This document shows, in pieces, positions 15,300 through 24,256 of a stretch of DNA of 44,450 bases. The translations under genes and the position numbers were made by a program. The first letter of the stretch is position 1; every line of letters starts with the position of its first letter. The notes under the pieces are model-generated. The model had not been told where the DNA came from, made no database searches, and saw only the letters and a list, made by a program, of their open reading frames with translations. Origin of the DNA: Streptomonospora alba (GTDB lineage Bacteria; Actinomycetota; Actinomycetes; Streptosporangiales; Streptosporangiaceae). The stretch lies in contig NZ_JROO01000024.1 in assembly GCF_000826685.1 (NCBI RefSeq), positions 1-44,450 on the forward strand, in the 5' to 3' direction.

Positions 15300-18200
15300 T
15301 CAGGCGGCGTCGCGGCGCAGCCGCCGGTAGGCGCGTCCGCGGGCCTTGCGCACGAACTCCTCCCGGAATTCGTCGTTGTCGCTGAACATCCGCAGGAACT
15401 CGGTCCGGCTCTCGGCGATCTCGTACACCTTGTCCTCGAAGGCGGTGTCGAAGACCAGGCCGAAGTCCTCCTCGCCGTTGGCGTCGGCGGCGCTGGCCAT
15501 CTCTTCGCCGAGGACCGCGTCGAGGGGGTCGCCCATGTCGCCCGGGTGCGCGTTCCCGCCGTACTTCTTGTTGAGCTCGTCGATGAGCTCCTGCAGGGAA
15601 CCGGTCTCGGGTTCCTCCGCGGTGCCGCTCCCGCCTTCGGAGAACCCGGGCAGCACCTGAGCGCCCTCGGAGGCCAGGCGTTCGTCGTGCACACCGGTCT
15701 GCTTGAGCCGGAACTGCTCGACGGCGGTCCCGGAGAGGTCGATGTCGGATTCCTCCTTGCGGTTGGGCAGCCGGTTCAGCAGCAGCTTGCCGTACTGGAA
15801 CAGCCGCTCCAGCCCGCTGTCGGTGAACGGCACGATCTGGGCGAGGAAGGCGTACATCCGGACGAAGTCCCGCAGGGCGGCGCGGAAGGACTCCGCGGCG
15901 TCGGGGTCCTCCTCCTGCAGCCGGACGAACCGTTTCGCGGCGGGTTCGGTGTGCCGGTTCATCTCCGCGTGCAGGCGCTGCCGTTCGCGGCCTTCGGCGG
16001 GGGAGCGGTCGGCGGCGGCGAACGCTTCGGCGAAGTCGGCGAGTTCGTGCTCGACGAGCAGCTGGTGCTCCATGACCTCGCGTTCGGCCGTGTAGAGCAG
16101 GTTGGGGTCGGTGGGGGTGGTCAGGGTGGTCTCGTAGTACCGCTGGAAGGACTTGCGGATGTCCTCGGCGTCGTTGGCGAAGTCGAGGACGAACAGGTCG
16201 TCCTGGCTTTTGGCGGGGTGGGTGCGGTTCAGCCGCGACAGGGTCTGCACCGCCTGCACGCCGGTGAGTCTGCGGTCCACGAACATGGTGGTCAGTAGCG
16301 GCTGGTCGAAGCCGGTCTGGTACTTGTCGGCGACGACGAGGATGCGGTACTCGGGTTTGCCGTTCGCCGGGGCGCCGGGGTCGTCGGCGCGCGTGTAGCC
16401 GAACCGTTCGGGCAGTTCCTTCTCGCCGAACCCGTTGAGGGTGGTTTCGGTGACCTTGTCGTCGGGGTTGCCGTCGACCTCCAGTTCGCCGGAGATCGCG
16501 ACGAGCGCCCTGCAGTCGCCGTATCCCAGTGTCGCCGCGTACTCGGTGATGGCCCGGTAGAGCTTCACGGCGTGGTTGCGCGACCCGGTGACGACCATCG
16601 CCTTGGCGCGGCCGCCCATGCGGCGCCGGGTGTCCCGGTGTACGTGCTCCACGATGACCTCGGCGCGCTGCTGCATGCTTTCGGGGCTGAGCATCGCGAA
16701 CCGCACCAGCGCCGAGCGGGCTTTCTTGGTGTCGACTTCGTGGTCGTCTGTGTCGGGGCCGGCCAGTCGGAAGTAGTTGGCGTAGGTGATGTAGTTGCCG
16801 AGCACGTCGAGGATGAAGCCTTCCTCGATGGCTTGGCGCATCGAGTAGGTGTGGAACGCCTCGGGGGTGCCGGTGACCGGGTCGGGGGTGCCGAACAGTT
16901 CGAGGGTTTTGGGTTTCGGGGTGGCGGTGAACGCGAAGAACGACAGTTCCGGGTGGCGGCCGCGCGCCAGAGCCGAGGCGGTCAGGGGGTCGCCGTCGGC
17001 GTCGATGTCGTCGCTGCCGAGTTTGCGCAGGGCCCGCTTCATGGCTGAGGCGGAGTCGCCGGACTGGGAGGAGTGGGCTTCGTCGGCGACGATCGCGTAC
17101 CGGTTCCCGCGCAGCGCGGTGACCTGTTCCAGCACATAGGGGAAGGTCTGCAGGGTCACGATGATGATCTTCGTGGTGGCGTCGGCGAGCGCCGCCGCGA
17201 GCTGGCCGGACTTGCTGCCGTCGGTGGTGGTGATGCGTTTGACCACGCCGGGGGTGTGGTCGAACTGGTAGATGGTGTCGCCGAGCTGCTTGTCCAGCAC
17301 GGAGCGGTCGGTGACCACGATGGTCTTGTCGAACACCAGCTGGTCGGCGCCCAGCCCGGCCCCGGGGTCGAGGTCGGCGGGGTCGGGCACCGTGTGCAGG
17401 GTGGACAGCCGGTGCGCCAGCCAGGCGATGGTGTTGGACTTGCCGGAGCCGGCGGAGTGCTGGACGAGGTAGTTGCGGCCGCTGCCGTGCCGGGCGACGT
17501 GGTCGGTGATCCGTTCCACGGCGTGCCACTGGTGGTAGCGCGGGAAGATGAGCCGCCGTTCGTGCGGGGGTGTCCTGGCGCCTTTCTCCGGCAGTTCCAG
17601 GTGCAGGAACCGGCGCAGCAGGTCGAGCCAGGTGTCGCGTCGCCAGATCTGTTCCCACAGGTAGCCGGTGGCGTACCCGGAGGGTCCGGCGGGCGGGTTG
17701 CCTTTGCCGCCGGAGACACCGGGGCCTCTGGAGCCGGTGTTGAACGGGAGGAAGGAGGTGGCGTCCCCGGCGAGCCGCGTGGTGAGGTGCACCTCGTCGG
17801 TATCGACCGCGAAGTGCACCAGAGCGCGTTTGCGCAGCAGCGGTTCGCGGGGGTCGCGGTCGGTGCGGTACTGCCGTTTGGCGTGTTCCACGGTCTGCCC
17901 GGTGAGGGGGTTTTTCAGCTCGGCGGTGGCGATCGGTACCCCGTTGCAGAACAGCACCAGGTCGAGGGATTTCTCCGGCGTTTTCGCGGAGTAGTGCAGT
18001 TGCCGGGTGACGGTGAGGATGTTGGCGCGGTATTCGGCGTGGGCGTCGGCGCCGCCCGCGCCGGCGGGTTTGAAGAACGCGAGCCGTAGCTGCACTCCGC
18101 GGTCTTTGACGGGGTGCCGCAGCACGTCGAGCGCTCCTCGCCGGTCGATCTCGCCGGCGACGTGTTCGGCGAAGCGCCGCTGGAATTCCGCGGTGTCGCC

Positions 18201-18398
18201 GCCGTAGAGTTCGGTGAGCCGTTCGCACTCGTCGGGCTGGGTGCGGCCGAGGAACTGGAACAGCCGCCGGGTGTCGAGCGCGAGCCGCTGGTCGTAGTCC
18301 TGCTGGAGTCCTTCCACCCATTCGCCGGTCCCGGTGAGCGAGTCGACGATGACCGTCTCGAACGCCGCTTCGTGATGCGGGGGTTTCGGCGAGGGCAT
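15300..18398 (-). CDS. hsdR: Type I restriction enzyme, R (translocase/nuclease) subunit
   Basis: 1032 residues. It has an N-terminal PD-(D/E)xK nuclease with LDLVLFCNGVPIATAELKNPLTGQT (Asp146, Glu160, Lys162). Walker A follows in HSAGSGKSNTIAW (residues 314-325), then DEAH (439-442) and FFAFTATPKPKTLELFG (motif III). The second RecA lobe shows YRILVVADKYQTGFDQPLLTTMFVDR and QTLSRLNRTHP (motif VI). It would translocate and cut unmodified DNA with HsdM/HsdS, whose genes lie separately at 24775-28052. The C-terminal 250 residues include a low-complexity acidic stretch (EGGSGTAEEPETG). The kinase gene follows directly. The 194-bp region upstream is a divergent promoter shared with the gene at 18593. 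Confidence 0.95.
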   Translation of the reverse strand: MPSPKPPHHEAAFETVIVDSLTGTGEWVEGLQQDYDQRLALDTRRLFQFLGRTQPDECERLTELYGGDTAEFQRRFAEHVAGEIDRRGALDVLRHPVKDRGVQLRLAFFKPAGAGGADAHAEYRANILTVTRQLHYSAKTPEKSLDLVLFCNGVPIATAELKNPLTGQTVEHAKRQYRTDRDPREPLLRKRALVHFAVDTDEVHLTTRLAGDATSFLPFNTGSRGPGVSGGKGNPPAGPSGYATGYLWEQIWRRDTWLDLLRRFLHLELPEKGARTPPHERRLIFPRYHQWHAVERITDHVARHGSGRNYLVQHSAGSGKSNTIAWLAHRLSTLHTVPDPADLDPGAGLGADQLVFDKTIVVTDRSVLDKQLGDTIYQFDHTPGVVKRITTTDGSKSGQLAAALADATTKIIIVTLQTFPYVLEQVTALRGNRYAIVADEAHSSQSGDSASAMKRALRKLGSDDIDADGDPLTASALARGRHPELSFFAFTATPKPKTLELFGTPDPVTGTPEAFHTYSMRQAIEEGFILDVLGNYITYANYFRLAGPDTDDHEVDTKKARSALVRFAMLSPESMQQRAEVIVEHVHRDTRRRMGGRAKAMVVTGSRNHAVKLYRAITEYAATLGYGDCRALVAISGELEVDGNPDDKVTETTLNGFGEKELPERFGYTRADDPGAPANGKPEYRILVVADKYQTGFDQPLLTTMFVDRRLTGVQAVQTLSRLNRTHPAKSQDDLFVLDFANDAEDIRKSFQRYYETTLTTPTDPNLLYTAEREVMEHQLLVEHELADFAEAFAAADRSPAEGRERQRLHAEMNRHTEPAAKRFVRLQEEDPDAAESFRAALRDFVRMYAFLAQIVPFTDSGLERLFQYGKLLLNRLPNRKEESDIDLSGTAVEQFRLKQTGVHDERLASEGAQVLPGFSEGGSGTAEEPETGSLQELIDELNKKYGGNAHPGDMGDPLDAVLGEEMASAADANGEEDFGLVFDTAFEDKVYEIAESRTEFLRMFSDNDEFREEFVRKARGRAYRRLRRDAA

Positions 18399-18592
18399 AC
18401 GGGGCGGCTCCTTGGGCGCTGGGCTCCTTCCGAGGCCCCAGTATGGCCGAGTTCACCGGCCACGGCGGCGAAACAGGGTGAATCGGTCATACATCCGCCT
18501 GGCCGGATCGCGCCAATCGGGGGGTATCGAGTGTCCGACGCGCCGAGGCGGGAATGGTTTCTGGCCCGCCCCCTGCACATGGGAGGATCCCA

Positions 18593-18862
18593 GTGGAACG
18601 CCTGTGGGATGTCGACCTTTCCGCTCGTTTCGCGCGGCGTATGGGCAAGACCGCAGCCGAACTCGACAAGAGCCGGGTCAACGACGACTGCCCGGAGATC
18701 TGGGAACTCGACAACGGTGATGTGGCGATCGTGGGGCGCGACGTCACCGAGCGCTTCAGCGACCGCCTCCCGGCCGGTCTGAGCATAAGCGCCGATGAGC
18801 GGCTGGTGGTCATCCCCGGTGAGATGCTGCGCGCCGCCAAGGAGGACATCGCCGATGTTTGA
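18593..18862 (+). CDS. Small conserved actinobacterial protein upstream of DUF6879
   Basis: 89 residues from GTG 18593, which has an ideal GGGAGGA six bases upstream. It begins VERLWDVDLSARFARRMGKTAAELDKSRVNDDCPEIWELDNGDVAIVGRDVTERF. I recognise the type as a small protein commonly encoded before DUF6879 genes, but its function is not known. There is no signal peptide or membrane segment. The last codons overlap the next gene: its ATG at 18855 precedes this stop (ATGTTTGA), so translation is coupled. It diverges from hsdR. Confidence 0.8.
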   Translation: MERLWDVDLSARFARRMGKTAAELDKSRVNDDCPEIWELDNGDVAIVGRDVTERFSDRLPAGLSISADERLVVIPGEMLRAAKEDIADV

Positions 18863-19472
18863 CGGTATCCGTGCCGCCGAGGGCACCTACCTGGACCGCC
18901 GCGCCTACCACGCCGACGCCGCCGCCCTGCGCGCGAACCCGGCCATGACCGGCGAGGTCTGGAAACTGGAGCGGTCGCAGTTCTTCCACGAGACCGGGGA
19001 CCCCGCCTGGGAGGCGTTCTGCTCCGGCGACTGGGGCCGCGTCCTGGAGATCTTCGAGAGCGAGCGCACCGCCATCCGGGGCGAGGCCGAGGAGTACGCG
19101 CGTCTGGGGCTTAGGCTGCGGCGGCTGCGTATCGTCGAACTCCCGCCCACCCCCTACCTCCGGTGGGAGATGTACAGTCATCGGATATTCGTCGAGAGCG
19201 GTTTCGAAATCGGAGTACTCGACGCCGGCCGGGTCCGCTGGTTCGAGCGGGAACGGCCCCTACCGGAACTCATGGTGTACGGCGGAGAAGTTGTCTACCA
19301 AGTCCACTACGACGAGCATTGGGCCCCGGCCGGGGCGAAGCGGATCGATGATCCGGCGCTGGCGCGTGCCGCCGCACGCACTGTCTCCGCTCTGTACCGG
19401 CAGGCCGAACCGTTCATGGAGTTCTTCGAACGGGAGATCGCTCCCCGGACTCCGGAGCCCGTCACGGCCTGA
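18855..19472 (+). CDS. DUF6879-family protein
   Basis: 205 residues from ATG 18855, overlapping the preceding gene by 8 bases. Characteristic blocks are WKLERSQFFHETGDPAWEAFCSGDWGRVLEIFESERTAI, LRRLRIVELPPTPYLRWEMYSH and GEVVYQVHYDEHWAPAGAKRIDDPA, ending in a helical tail (ALYRQAEPFMEFFER). DUF6879 proteins are widespread in actinomycetes, usually beside small XRE- or DUF397-type regulators, and have no settled function. The frame upstream of 18855 runs over the previous gene and is not used. Confidence 0.85.
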   Translation: MFDGIRAAEGTYLDRRAYHADAAALRANPAMTGEVWKLERSQFFHETGDPAWEAFCSGDWGRVLEIFESERTAIRGEAEEYARLGLRLRRLRIVELPPTPYLRWEMYSHRIFVESGFEIGVLDAGRVRWFERERPLPELMVYGGEVVYQVHYDEHWAPAGAKRIDDPALARAAARTVSALYRQAEPFMEFFEREIAPRTPEPVTA

Positions 19473-19527
19473 GCCGAGGCGGTGGACGCTCGGGCCGTCC
19501 TCCGCCGCCGATCGCGGAAGCACCCGG

Positions 19528-20367
19528 CCGCTGACGGTTGCCACGGTTCTGCTGCTCGTCGTGGTGGCGGTCGCGCTCGTCGGCGTTTCCCCGCTGGGGT
19601 TGCGGGCCTTCGGCGGGGCCGACGGGGAGTGGGAGCGGTTGAGTCTCATCGGGCAGACCTACGGCGCGGTCTCCGCGCTGATCGCGGTCCTGGCACTGGT
19701 CGGTGTGGCGGTGACGCTGGTCTTCCAGGCGCGGGAGACGCGCCACTCGGTCGAGGAGAGCCGCCGCCAGGCGATGGGCGAGCTGCTCCAAATGGCCATG
19801 GACGATCCCGATCTCGACGAGTGCTGGGGACCGGTGCCCGGTGACGAGGATCCCAAGACCCGCAAGCAGCAGCTCTACACGAACATGATCGTGACGCAGT
19901 GGGGAACGGCGTTCCGGGCGGGCGCGATGCCGGAGAGGCGGCTGCGGGCGAACGCCGCCGAGATGTTCCGCGGGCCGGTGGGGCGTGCCTACTGGGCTGC
20001 CGCCCGCGAGTCCCGGCTGAGGACGACCGGCCATCGGTTGGACCGGCGGTTCAACGAGATCCTCGACGAGGAGTATCAAAAGGCGGTCCCTGCTGAGCCC
20101 GCGCAGCACGGCGGCAACCGGGAGGGCGCGCCCCCGGAGGGAGAGGAACGCACCCGCAGCGGCGCGGGGCGCCTGCTGCTCGCTTTGGCGAGCGGAGCGG
20201 CGATCGCCGGTGCCGCCGCCGGAATCGTCCAGTACCTGCGCCGGAATCGTCATCTCTCGCAAGGAACATCAGGACCTACTCAAGAAGTGTCGCCTTGTCC
20301 CGAAGGCCCGCCTTCAGGGCGTCGTCGCGGACGCTTTTCAGCGTGGCCTTACCGCCGGCTTTCTTGA
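19528..20367 (+). CDS. DUF6082-family membrane protein (start uncertain)
   Basis: The protein body starts near PLTVATVLLLVVVAVALVGVSPLGLRAF, a first membrane segment. A second follows (YGAVSALIAVLALVGVAVTLVFQARETRHSVEESRRQAMGELLQMAMDDPDLDECWGPV). The soluble part has QQLYTNMIVTQWGTAFRAGAMPERRLRANAAEMFRGPVGRAYWAAARE, as in DUF6082. A third hydrophobic stretch (LLLALASGAAIAGAAAGIVQYLRR) lies near the end. No good start codon exists in this frame just before the first segment. GTG 19481 is in another frame (VDARAVLRRRSRK), so a frameshift near 19500-19530 is possible. The 3' end overlaps the convergent DUF262 gene by about 90 bp. Confidence 0.7.
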   Translation, partial: PLTVATVLLLVVVAVALVGVSPLGLRAFGGADGEWERLSLIGQTYGAVSALIAVLALVGVAVTLVFQARETRHSVEESRRQAMGELLQMAMDDPDLDECWGPVPGDEDPKTRKQQLYTNMIVTQWGTAFRAGAMPERRLRANAAEMFRGPVGRAYWAAARESRLRTTGHRLDRRFNEILDEEYQKAVPAEPAQHGGNREGAPPEGEERTRSGAGRLLLALASGAAIAGAAAGIVQYLRRNRHLSQGTSGPTQEVSPCPEGPPSGRRRGRFSAWPYRRLS

Positions 20368-22483
20368 CGTGCCAGAAGGTCCAACCGTTGGCGGACTGCC
20401 GGTTCAGGACGAACATGGCCGCCGATGACACGGCGGTGAAGATCTCCCCGGAGTCGACCTTCACATGGCCGTCGCCGAGGATGGTGGCGGTATAGCGCTC
20501 ACCGGCGCGGGTGCCGAATATCTCCTGCCCGGCAGCCAGGTAGCCGTTCTGGATGAGTTCGCCCACGGTGACGTCGTAGCGCGCTCGGCCTCGCCGGGCG
20601 GCACGCCGCTCGGGCGTCACCTGCTTGGGGATCTTGAATCCGTAGTTCTCCGGTGCCCACACCAGTTCGCACAACCGCTGGTACAGCTTCTGGCGCTCGT
20701 CGATGGCTTTCGCGGTGAACTCGGAGTCGTCCTTGTAGCTCTGGAACAGTTTCGCCAGCCCGTACTCCCTGTTGTTGCGGAGCTTGCGGAAACCGGGGTT
20801 CCTGGCGCGGTGGAACTCCGGGTGGAGTGAGGCGGCGAGCACGTTCTGCTGTCGGTATGCCGCGATCTTCTCGCTGAGGGGAACGTCCCGGTAACTCGCG
20901 TTCTCGCTCTTGTTCAGGAGCAGCAGGGCGCCGAGCCGGTCACGCAGGGCGTTGAACTTGGCGAGTGTCGGGGCTTCGGACTGGTAGCGCTCGGGCTTGT
21001 TGGCCCAGATGTGTTCGATCTCGTACGGGCGCTGCCGGTCCAGGTAGCTGGCGATGGGGTCGGGTTTGCCGCATTCCTTCTCAACCCAGGCGGTGACCCG
21101 GGCGAGCAGGTAGCGCACCTGTTTCCTGTTGTCGTGCCGCAGGCCGAACTTGGTCGCGGTGATCCCGGTGAAGTCATCGTCGAGTCCGGCGATCTCCTGG
21201 CTGAGCAGGTTCCTGACGTCCTCACTGGTTCGGCAATCGCGGAGCCGCGGCACCAGATGGGCGACGTCGTCGTCCAGGGCGTCGGGTTGGCGCGCCTTGT
21301 CGTTCACGAAGCGGCGAACGTAGAGGAGGTCGAGGTATCCAGCGACCAGGACCGCCTTGCTCCAGAACTCGTCGAGGTCGTCGGTGGGGGAGACGGTGGC
21401 GAGGATTGCGGTGTACTGCTGGTCGAGGCCGTTCACCGCGTTGTGGAAGAGGGGCTCACGGTCCTTGTAGGGCTCTTTCGCGGCCCGCAGCAGGGAGACG
21501 TACCGGTCGGCGAGACCGCAGATTTCCTTGGTGACGAAGCGGTGGTACGAGTCCTTGCCGTGCAGGTTGAGCCGGCCGTGGTTCTCGCGGACCCATTCGT
21601 GCGCCGCCGTGCCGATCCTGTCGGTGTCGCTGCCCGGTCCGGTTTCGGAGAGATCGGCGTACTTGGCGGTCAGCATGGCGGTGATGAAGTCGCTGGGGGT
21701 GTAGGGCTCGTTGGCGATGATCCGGGCGAGCATCGTGCGCCATTCCACGTCGAGTTGGTGACGGTCGTGCGCGTGGGAGAGCAGGAAGCCCTTCAGCAGT
21801 TCGATGGGGTCGAGCTTGACGCCCCGGTCGTTCATCGTCTTGAAGATCTCCCAGCCCTGTTCGCGGCTGTCGGCTTTGATACCGACGAGGCACACGCGGT
21901 CGCGGAGCCAGTCCAGGAAGGGGAGGAGGCTTTCACCGCGTAGCTCGGGCGGGAAGGTCTCGTCGAGGTCGCGGGCGCGTTCGTAGAGGTTGCGCACCGA
22001 GGGCGTGGAGTTCTCCGGGAGGGTGTAGGGCCCTCCCTTGTAGATGGAGTCGAGTAGTGCGCTCCGCTCGTCGATGGCGATGGTGTAGGTGCGCCGGCCG
22101 TGTTTGGAGACGCGGATCAGTTTGTCGAGTTCGCTCAGGTCGTCGTCGGCGTCGATCTGCTGCTCGACGAGCAGTCGGCGGAGGTGCATCAGCAGCAGGT
22201 GGAGCGTGGTGATGCGCTGCTGGCCGTCGACGAGGTAGGTGGTCTCACCTTCCTCGAAGTACACGAACGGCCCGAGGAAGTACGGGGCGTACTCGGACGT
22301 CTGGGACCTGCTGTGCTCGGGGTGCCACGAGGCGGCGAACCGCTGGTACAGGTCCTCGACGAGGGAGCCGACGTGCTTGCGGGTCCAGACGTATTCACGC
22401 TGGTAGTAGTCCAGTCCGAACCGCTGCCCGGAGAAGAGTTGCTCGATGGTGAAGCCGTGACCACTGATGGGGGATTCGGCCAT
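20276..22483 (-). CDS. DUF262-DUF1524-RAMA protein (GmrSD-like type IV restriction candidate)
   Basis: 735 residues from ATG 22483; the open frame beyond it lacks conservation. The N-terminal DUF262 (GmrS-like nucleotidase) has FGLDYYQREYVW (23-33), LVDGQQRITTLHLLL (84-98) and MNDRGVKLDPIELLKGF (217-233). The DUF1524 nuclease-like module has YEIEHIWANKPERY (487-500) and LGALLLLNKSENASYRDVPLSEKIAAY (517-543). The C-terminal 70 residues (ERYTATILGDGHVKVDSGEIFTAVSSAAMFVLNRQSANGWTFWHVK) match the RAMA domain, linked by prior comparative genomics to reading modified DNA. GmrSD enzymes cut glucosylated phage DNA, so this one may target modified invaders. It lies between hsdR and hsdSM. Confidence 0.88.
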   Translation of the reverse strand: MAESPISGHGFTIEQLFSGQRFGLDYYQREYVWTRKHVGSLVEDLYQRFAASWHPEHSRSQTSEYAPYFLGPFVYFEEGETTYLVDGQQRITTLHLLLMHLRRLLVEQQIDADDDLSELDKLIRVSKHGRRTYTIAIDERSALLDSIYKGGPYTLPENSTPSVRNLYERARDLDETFPPELRGESLLPFLDWLRDRVCLVGIKADSREQGWEIFKTMNDRGVKLDPIELLKGFLLSHAHDRHQLDVEWRTMLARIIANEPYTPSDFITAMLTAKYADLSETGPGSDTDRIGTAAHEWVRENHGRLNLHGKDSYHRFVTKEICGLADRYVSLLRAAKEPYKDREPLFHNAVNGLDQQYTAILATVSPTDDLDEFWSKAVLVAGYLDLLYVRRFVNDKARQPDALDDDVAHLVPRLRDCRTSEDVRNLLSQEIAGLDDDFTGITATKFGLRHDNRKQVRYLLARVTAWVEKECGKPDPIASYLDRQRPYEIEHIWANKPERYQSEAPTLAKFNALRDRLGALLLLNKSENASYRDVPLSEKIAAYRQQNVLAASLHPEFHRARNPGFRKLRNNREYGLAKLFQSYKDDSEFTAKAIDERQKLYQRLCELVWAPENYGFKIPKQVTPERRAARRGRARYDVTVGELIQNGYLAAGQEIFGTRAGERYTATILGDGHVKVDSGEIFTAVSSAAMFVLNRQSANGWTFWHVKKAGGKATLKSVRDDALKAGLRDKATLLE

Positions 22484-22633
22484 GCGGGGCGACGCTCCTC
22501 GTTGATCGACGCGCTGCACAGGGGACGCTGATCGTCGTACCCCTTGGACGGGTGGAGCGAATCCCGGTTGGTGACCTGACCCGGCCACTGCGACTCCCGA
22601 GCCACCGGTATTCGGCCGACGAGTCGAAGAGTT

Positions 22634-22849
22634 CTACAGGCGGGCGGCCTTCACAGCGGTGAGGAACGCCGACCACTCGGAGCCGGAGAAGGACAGGTGC
22701 CCCGCCTGCGGGTGCTTGGAGTCCCGCACGGCGACCGAGGAGGGGAGGGCGGCGCTGGAGCACTCGACGCAGTCGGCGTTAGTTCCGCTGTAGGAGCTCT
22801 TGCGCCAGGTTTCCGCTGAGAGTCGGGTGCTCATAGGGGATGCCTTCAT
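22634..22849 (-). CDS. DUF397-domain protein
   Basis: 71 residues from ATG 22849, or 66 from ATG 22834 (MSTRLSAETWRKSSYSG). It has the DUF397 hallmark WRKSSYSGTNADCVEC...SVAVRDSKHPQAGHLSFSGSEWSAFL. These small proteins almost always accompany an XRE/DUF5753 regulator in actinomycetes and are thought to form regulator/antagonist pairs, as in the WhiJ-type loci. The ATG at 22849 overlaps the stop of the XRE gene (ATGA), so they are translationally coupled. Confidence 0.92.
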   Translation of the reverse strand: MKASPMSTRLSAETWRKSSYSGTNADCVECSSAALPSSVAVRDSKHPQAGHLSFSGSEWSAFLTAVKAARL

Positions 22850-23694
22850 TCCTGATCGAGTTCCTTTGCGATGGCCGCAACAGTATCCACGGAGTCTTGG
22901 CGCGTCAGCGCGACTGACTTCAGCCTATCGGCCTCGGTTCGGAAGAAGGCGACTTGCTCGGGTTCCTCCAGGAAGAGCCCGGAGATCTTGTGGTCCAGGT
23001 AGACCACGGGGCCGTCCTTGACGAAGTCGAACAGCGCGAAGGCGCCGTCCAGGCCGGTGTGCGCGCCCACGGTGTAGCGCAACACCCACAGGTGCACGTT
23101 GGGACGCTCGGTCGCTTCGGCGAGGTGGCGGAGTTGGCGTGCCATGGTCTTCGCGCTGCCGACGACCCTCCGGAGTGCGCACTCGTCCAGGATGACCTCG
23201 AAAGTCGGGGGGTTCTCCCGGCTGAGGATCGCCTGCCGGCTCATTCGCGCCGCCACCCGGATCTCGGCGTCGTCTTCCGAAACGCCACCGGCTTTCATCA
23301 ACGCCCGAGTGTAGTCCGGGGTCTGCAACAGGCCGGGCAGGAGCAGCGGCTGAAAGTTGAGGATGCTGGTCGCGGCGGGTTCGATCTGGATGAGGGTTCT
23401 CGACTCCTGGGAGAGCGGTCCCTGGATCTCCCACAGGTTCGGTTCGTCGGCCCGCTCGGTCTTGGCCAGCAGACGATCGCGCTCCTCCCCGGTGACGCCG
23501 TAGATGACCAGGAGCGAGGCCACGTCTTCGGTCGTGATGCCCTGCTTCCCGGTCTCGATCCGGGAGAGTCGGGAGGGTTGCCAGCCAAGTTGTGTTGCGA
23601 CGTGTCGGAGGCTGAATCCCCGCATGTTGCGCAACGCTCGCAGATCAGCTCCCAAGCCGCGACCGGCGATGGTGCTCTGGCGTGCGTGGGACAT
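22846..23694 (-). CDS. XRE-family regulator with DUF5753 domain
   Basis: 282 residues. The N-terminal HTH (LGADLRALRNMRGFSLRHVATQLGWQPSRLSRIETGKQGIT, residues 14-54) is followed by the DUF5753 domain. That domain has ILNFQPLLLPGLLQTPDYTRALM, ARMSRQAILSRENPPTFEVILDECALRRVVGS, HLWVLRYTVGAHTGLDGAFALFDF and VVYLDHKISGLFLEEPE. It is coupled to the DUF397 gene by ATGA overlap. It diverges from 23870-24726, a conserved actinobacterial arrangement in which the regulator probably controls the RsbW-like unit. The dyad at 23825-23846 is a candidate site. Confidence 0.93.
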   Translation of the reverse strand: MSHARQSTIAGRGLGADLRALRNMRGFSLRHVATQLGWQPSRLSRIETGKQGITTEDVASLLVIYGVTGEERDRLLAKTERADEPNLWEIQGPLSQESRTLIQIEPAATSILNFQPLLLPGLLQTPDYTRALMKAGGVSEDDAEIRVAARMSRQAILSRENPPTFEVILDECALRRVVGSAKTMARQLRHLAEATERPNVHLWVLRYTVGAHTGLDGAFALFDFVKDGPVVYLDHKISGLFLEEPEQVAFFRTEADRLKSVALTRQDSVDTVAAIAKELDQE

Positions 23695-23824
23695 GCGTTC
23701 CTCCGTGGCTGGTTCGCGGGCGTAGCGGGACGACTGGGAGTACAGACTTCGCGAATGTGGACATGTTTCTCGGGTTTCGAGTTTTTCTGGGAAAGCCTGT
23801 CACGTTGCTTCGGTGTTGAGCTAC

Positions 23825-23846
23825 TGTTGCGGCAATTATAGCAACA
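23825..23846. promoter_or_regulatory. Dyad/promoter region between XRE and the RsbW-like unit
   Basis: TGTTGC (23825-23830) and GCAACA (23841-23846) form a perfect 6+6 dyad around the AT-rich centre GGCAATTATA. On the minus strand this centre contains TATAAT just before GCC, a good -10 box. Placed 24-45 bp before the ATG at 23870, it may be the operator of the XRE protein. Confidence 0.5.
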
Positions 23847-23869
23847 CTTCAACGTTGGGAGGAGTCAGC

Positions 23870-24256
23870 ATGCCCATGCCCTCGCCCGAACCGTCCATAG
23901 GATCTGTCCGCCGCTCCCTGCTCTCCCGCTTGCAGGAAGAGATCCACGGGTTCGGCCGGCCCGCTCTGATCGCCTTGGCGGGTTCCGACCATCCGGTGAT
24001 GCACACCATCGGTCCCGACGGCCGCCGGGTCGCCGTCGTAGCCATGTGGCTGGGGGACTCCTGGTGGTTCGTCTGGGGCCGGGACGGTCAGGCTCCGGCG
24101 GACTCTCCGCGCGACGTTGCCGCGATCCTCGCCGGGCTCCGCCCGGCGGACGGGGGCGGCGCGGGAAAAGTCCGGGATCTGTTCAGCCGCCGCCCTCGCG
24201 CACGTGGTAAGCAGGTCGCGCACGCCGCCTCGGGTGCGTTCGCGGAGGTGGCGTGA
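23870..24256 (+). CDS. Small conserved protein paired with an RsbW-like ATPase
   Basis: 128 residues from ATG 23870, with GGGAGGAG upstream. It reads MPMPSPEPSIGSVRRSLLSRLQEEIHGFGRPALIALAGSDHPVMHTIGPDGRRVAVVAMWLGDSWWFVWGRDGQAP and ends in a basic, low-complexity tail. I do not recognise a catalytic motif. Its stop codon overlaps the ATG of the RsbW-like gene (TGATG), so the two are translated together, probably as partners in a small signalling unit. Confidence 0.78.
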   Translation: MPMPSPEPSIGSVRRSLLSRLQEEIHGFGRPALIALAGSDHPVMHTIGPDGRRVAVVAMWLGDSWWFVWGRDGQAPADSPRDVAAILAGLRPADGGGAGKVRDLFSRRPRARGKQVAHAASGAFAEVA

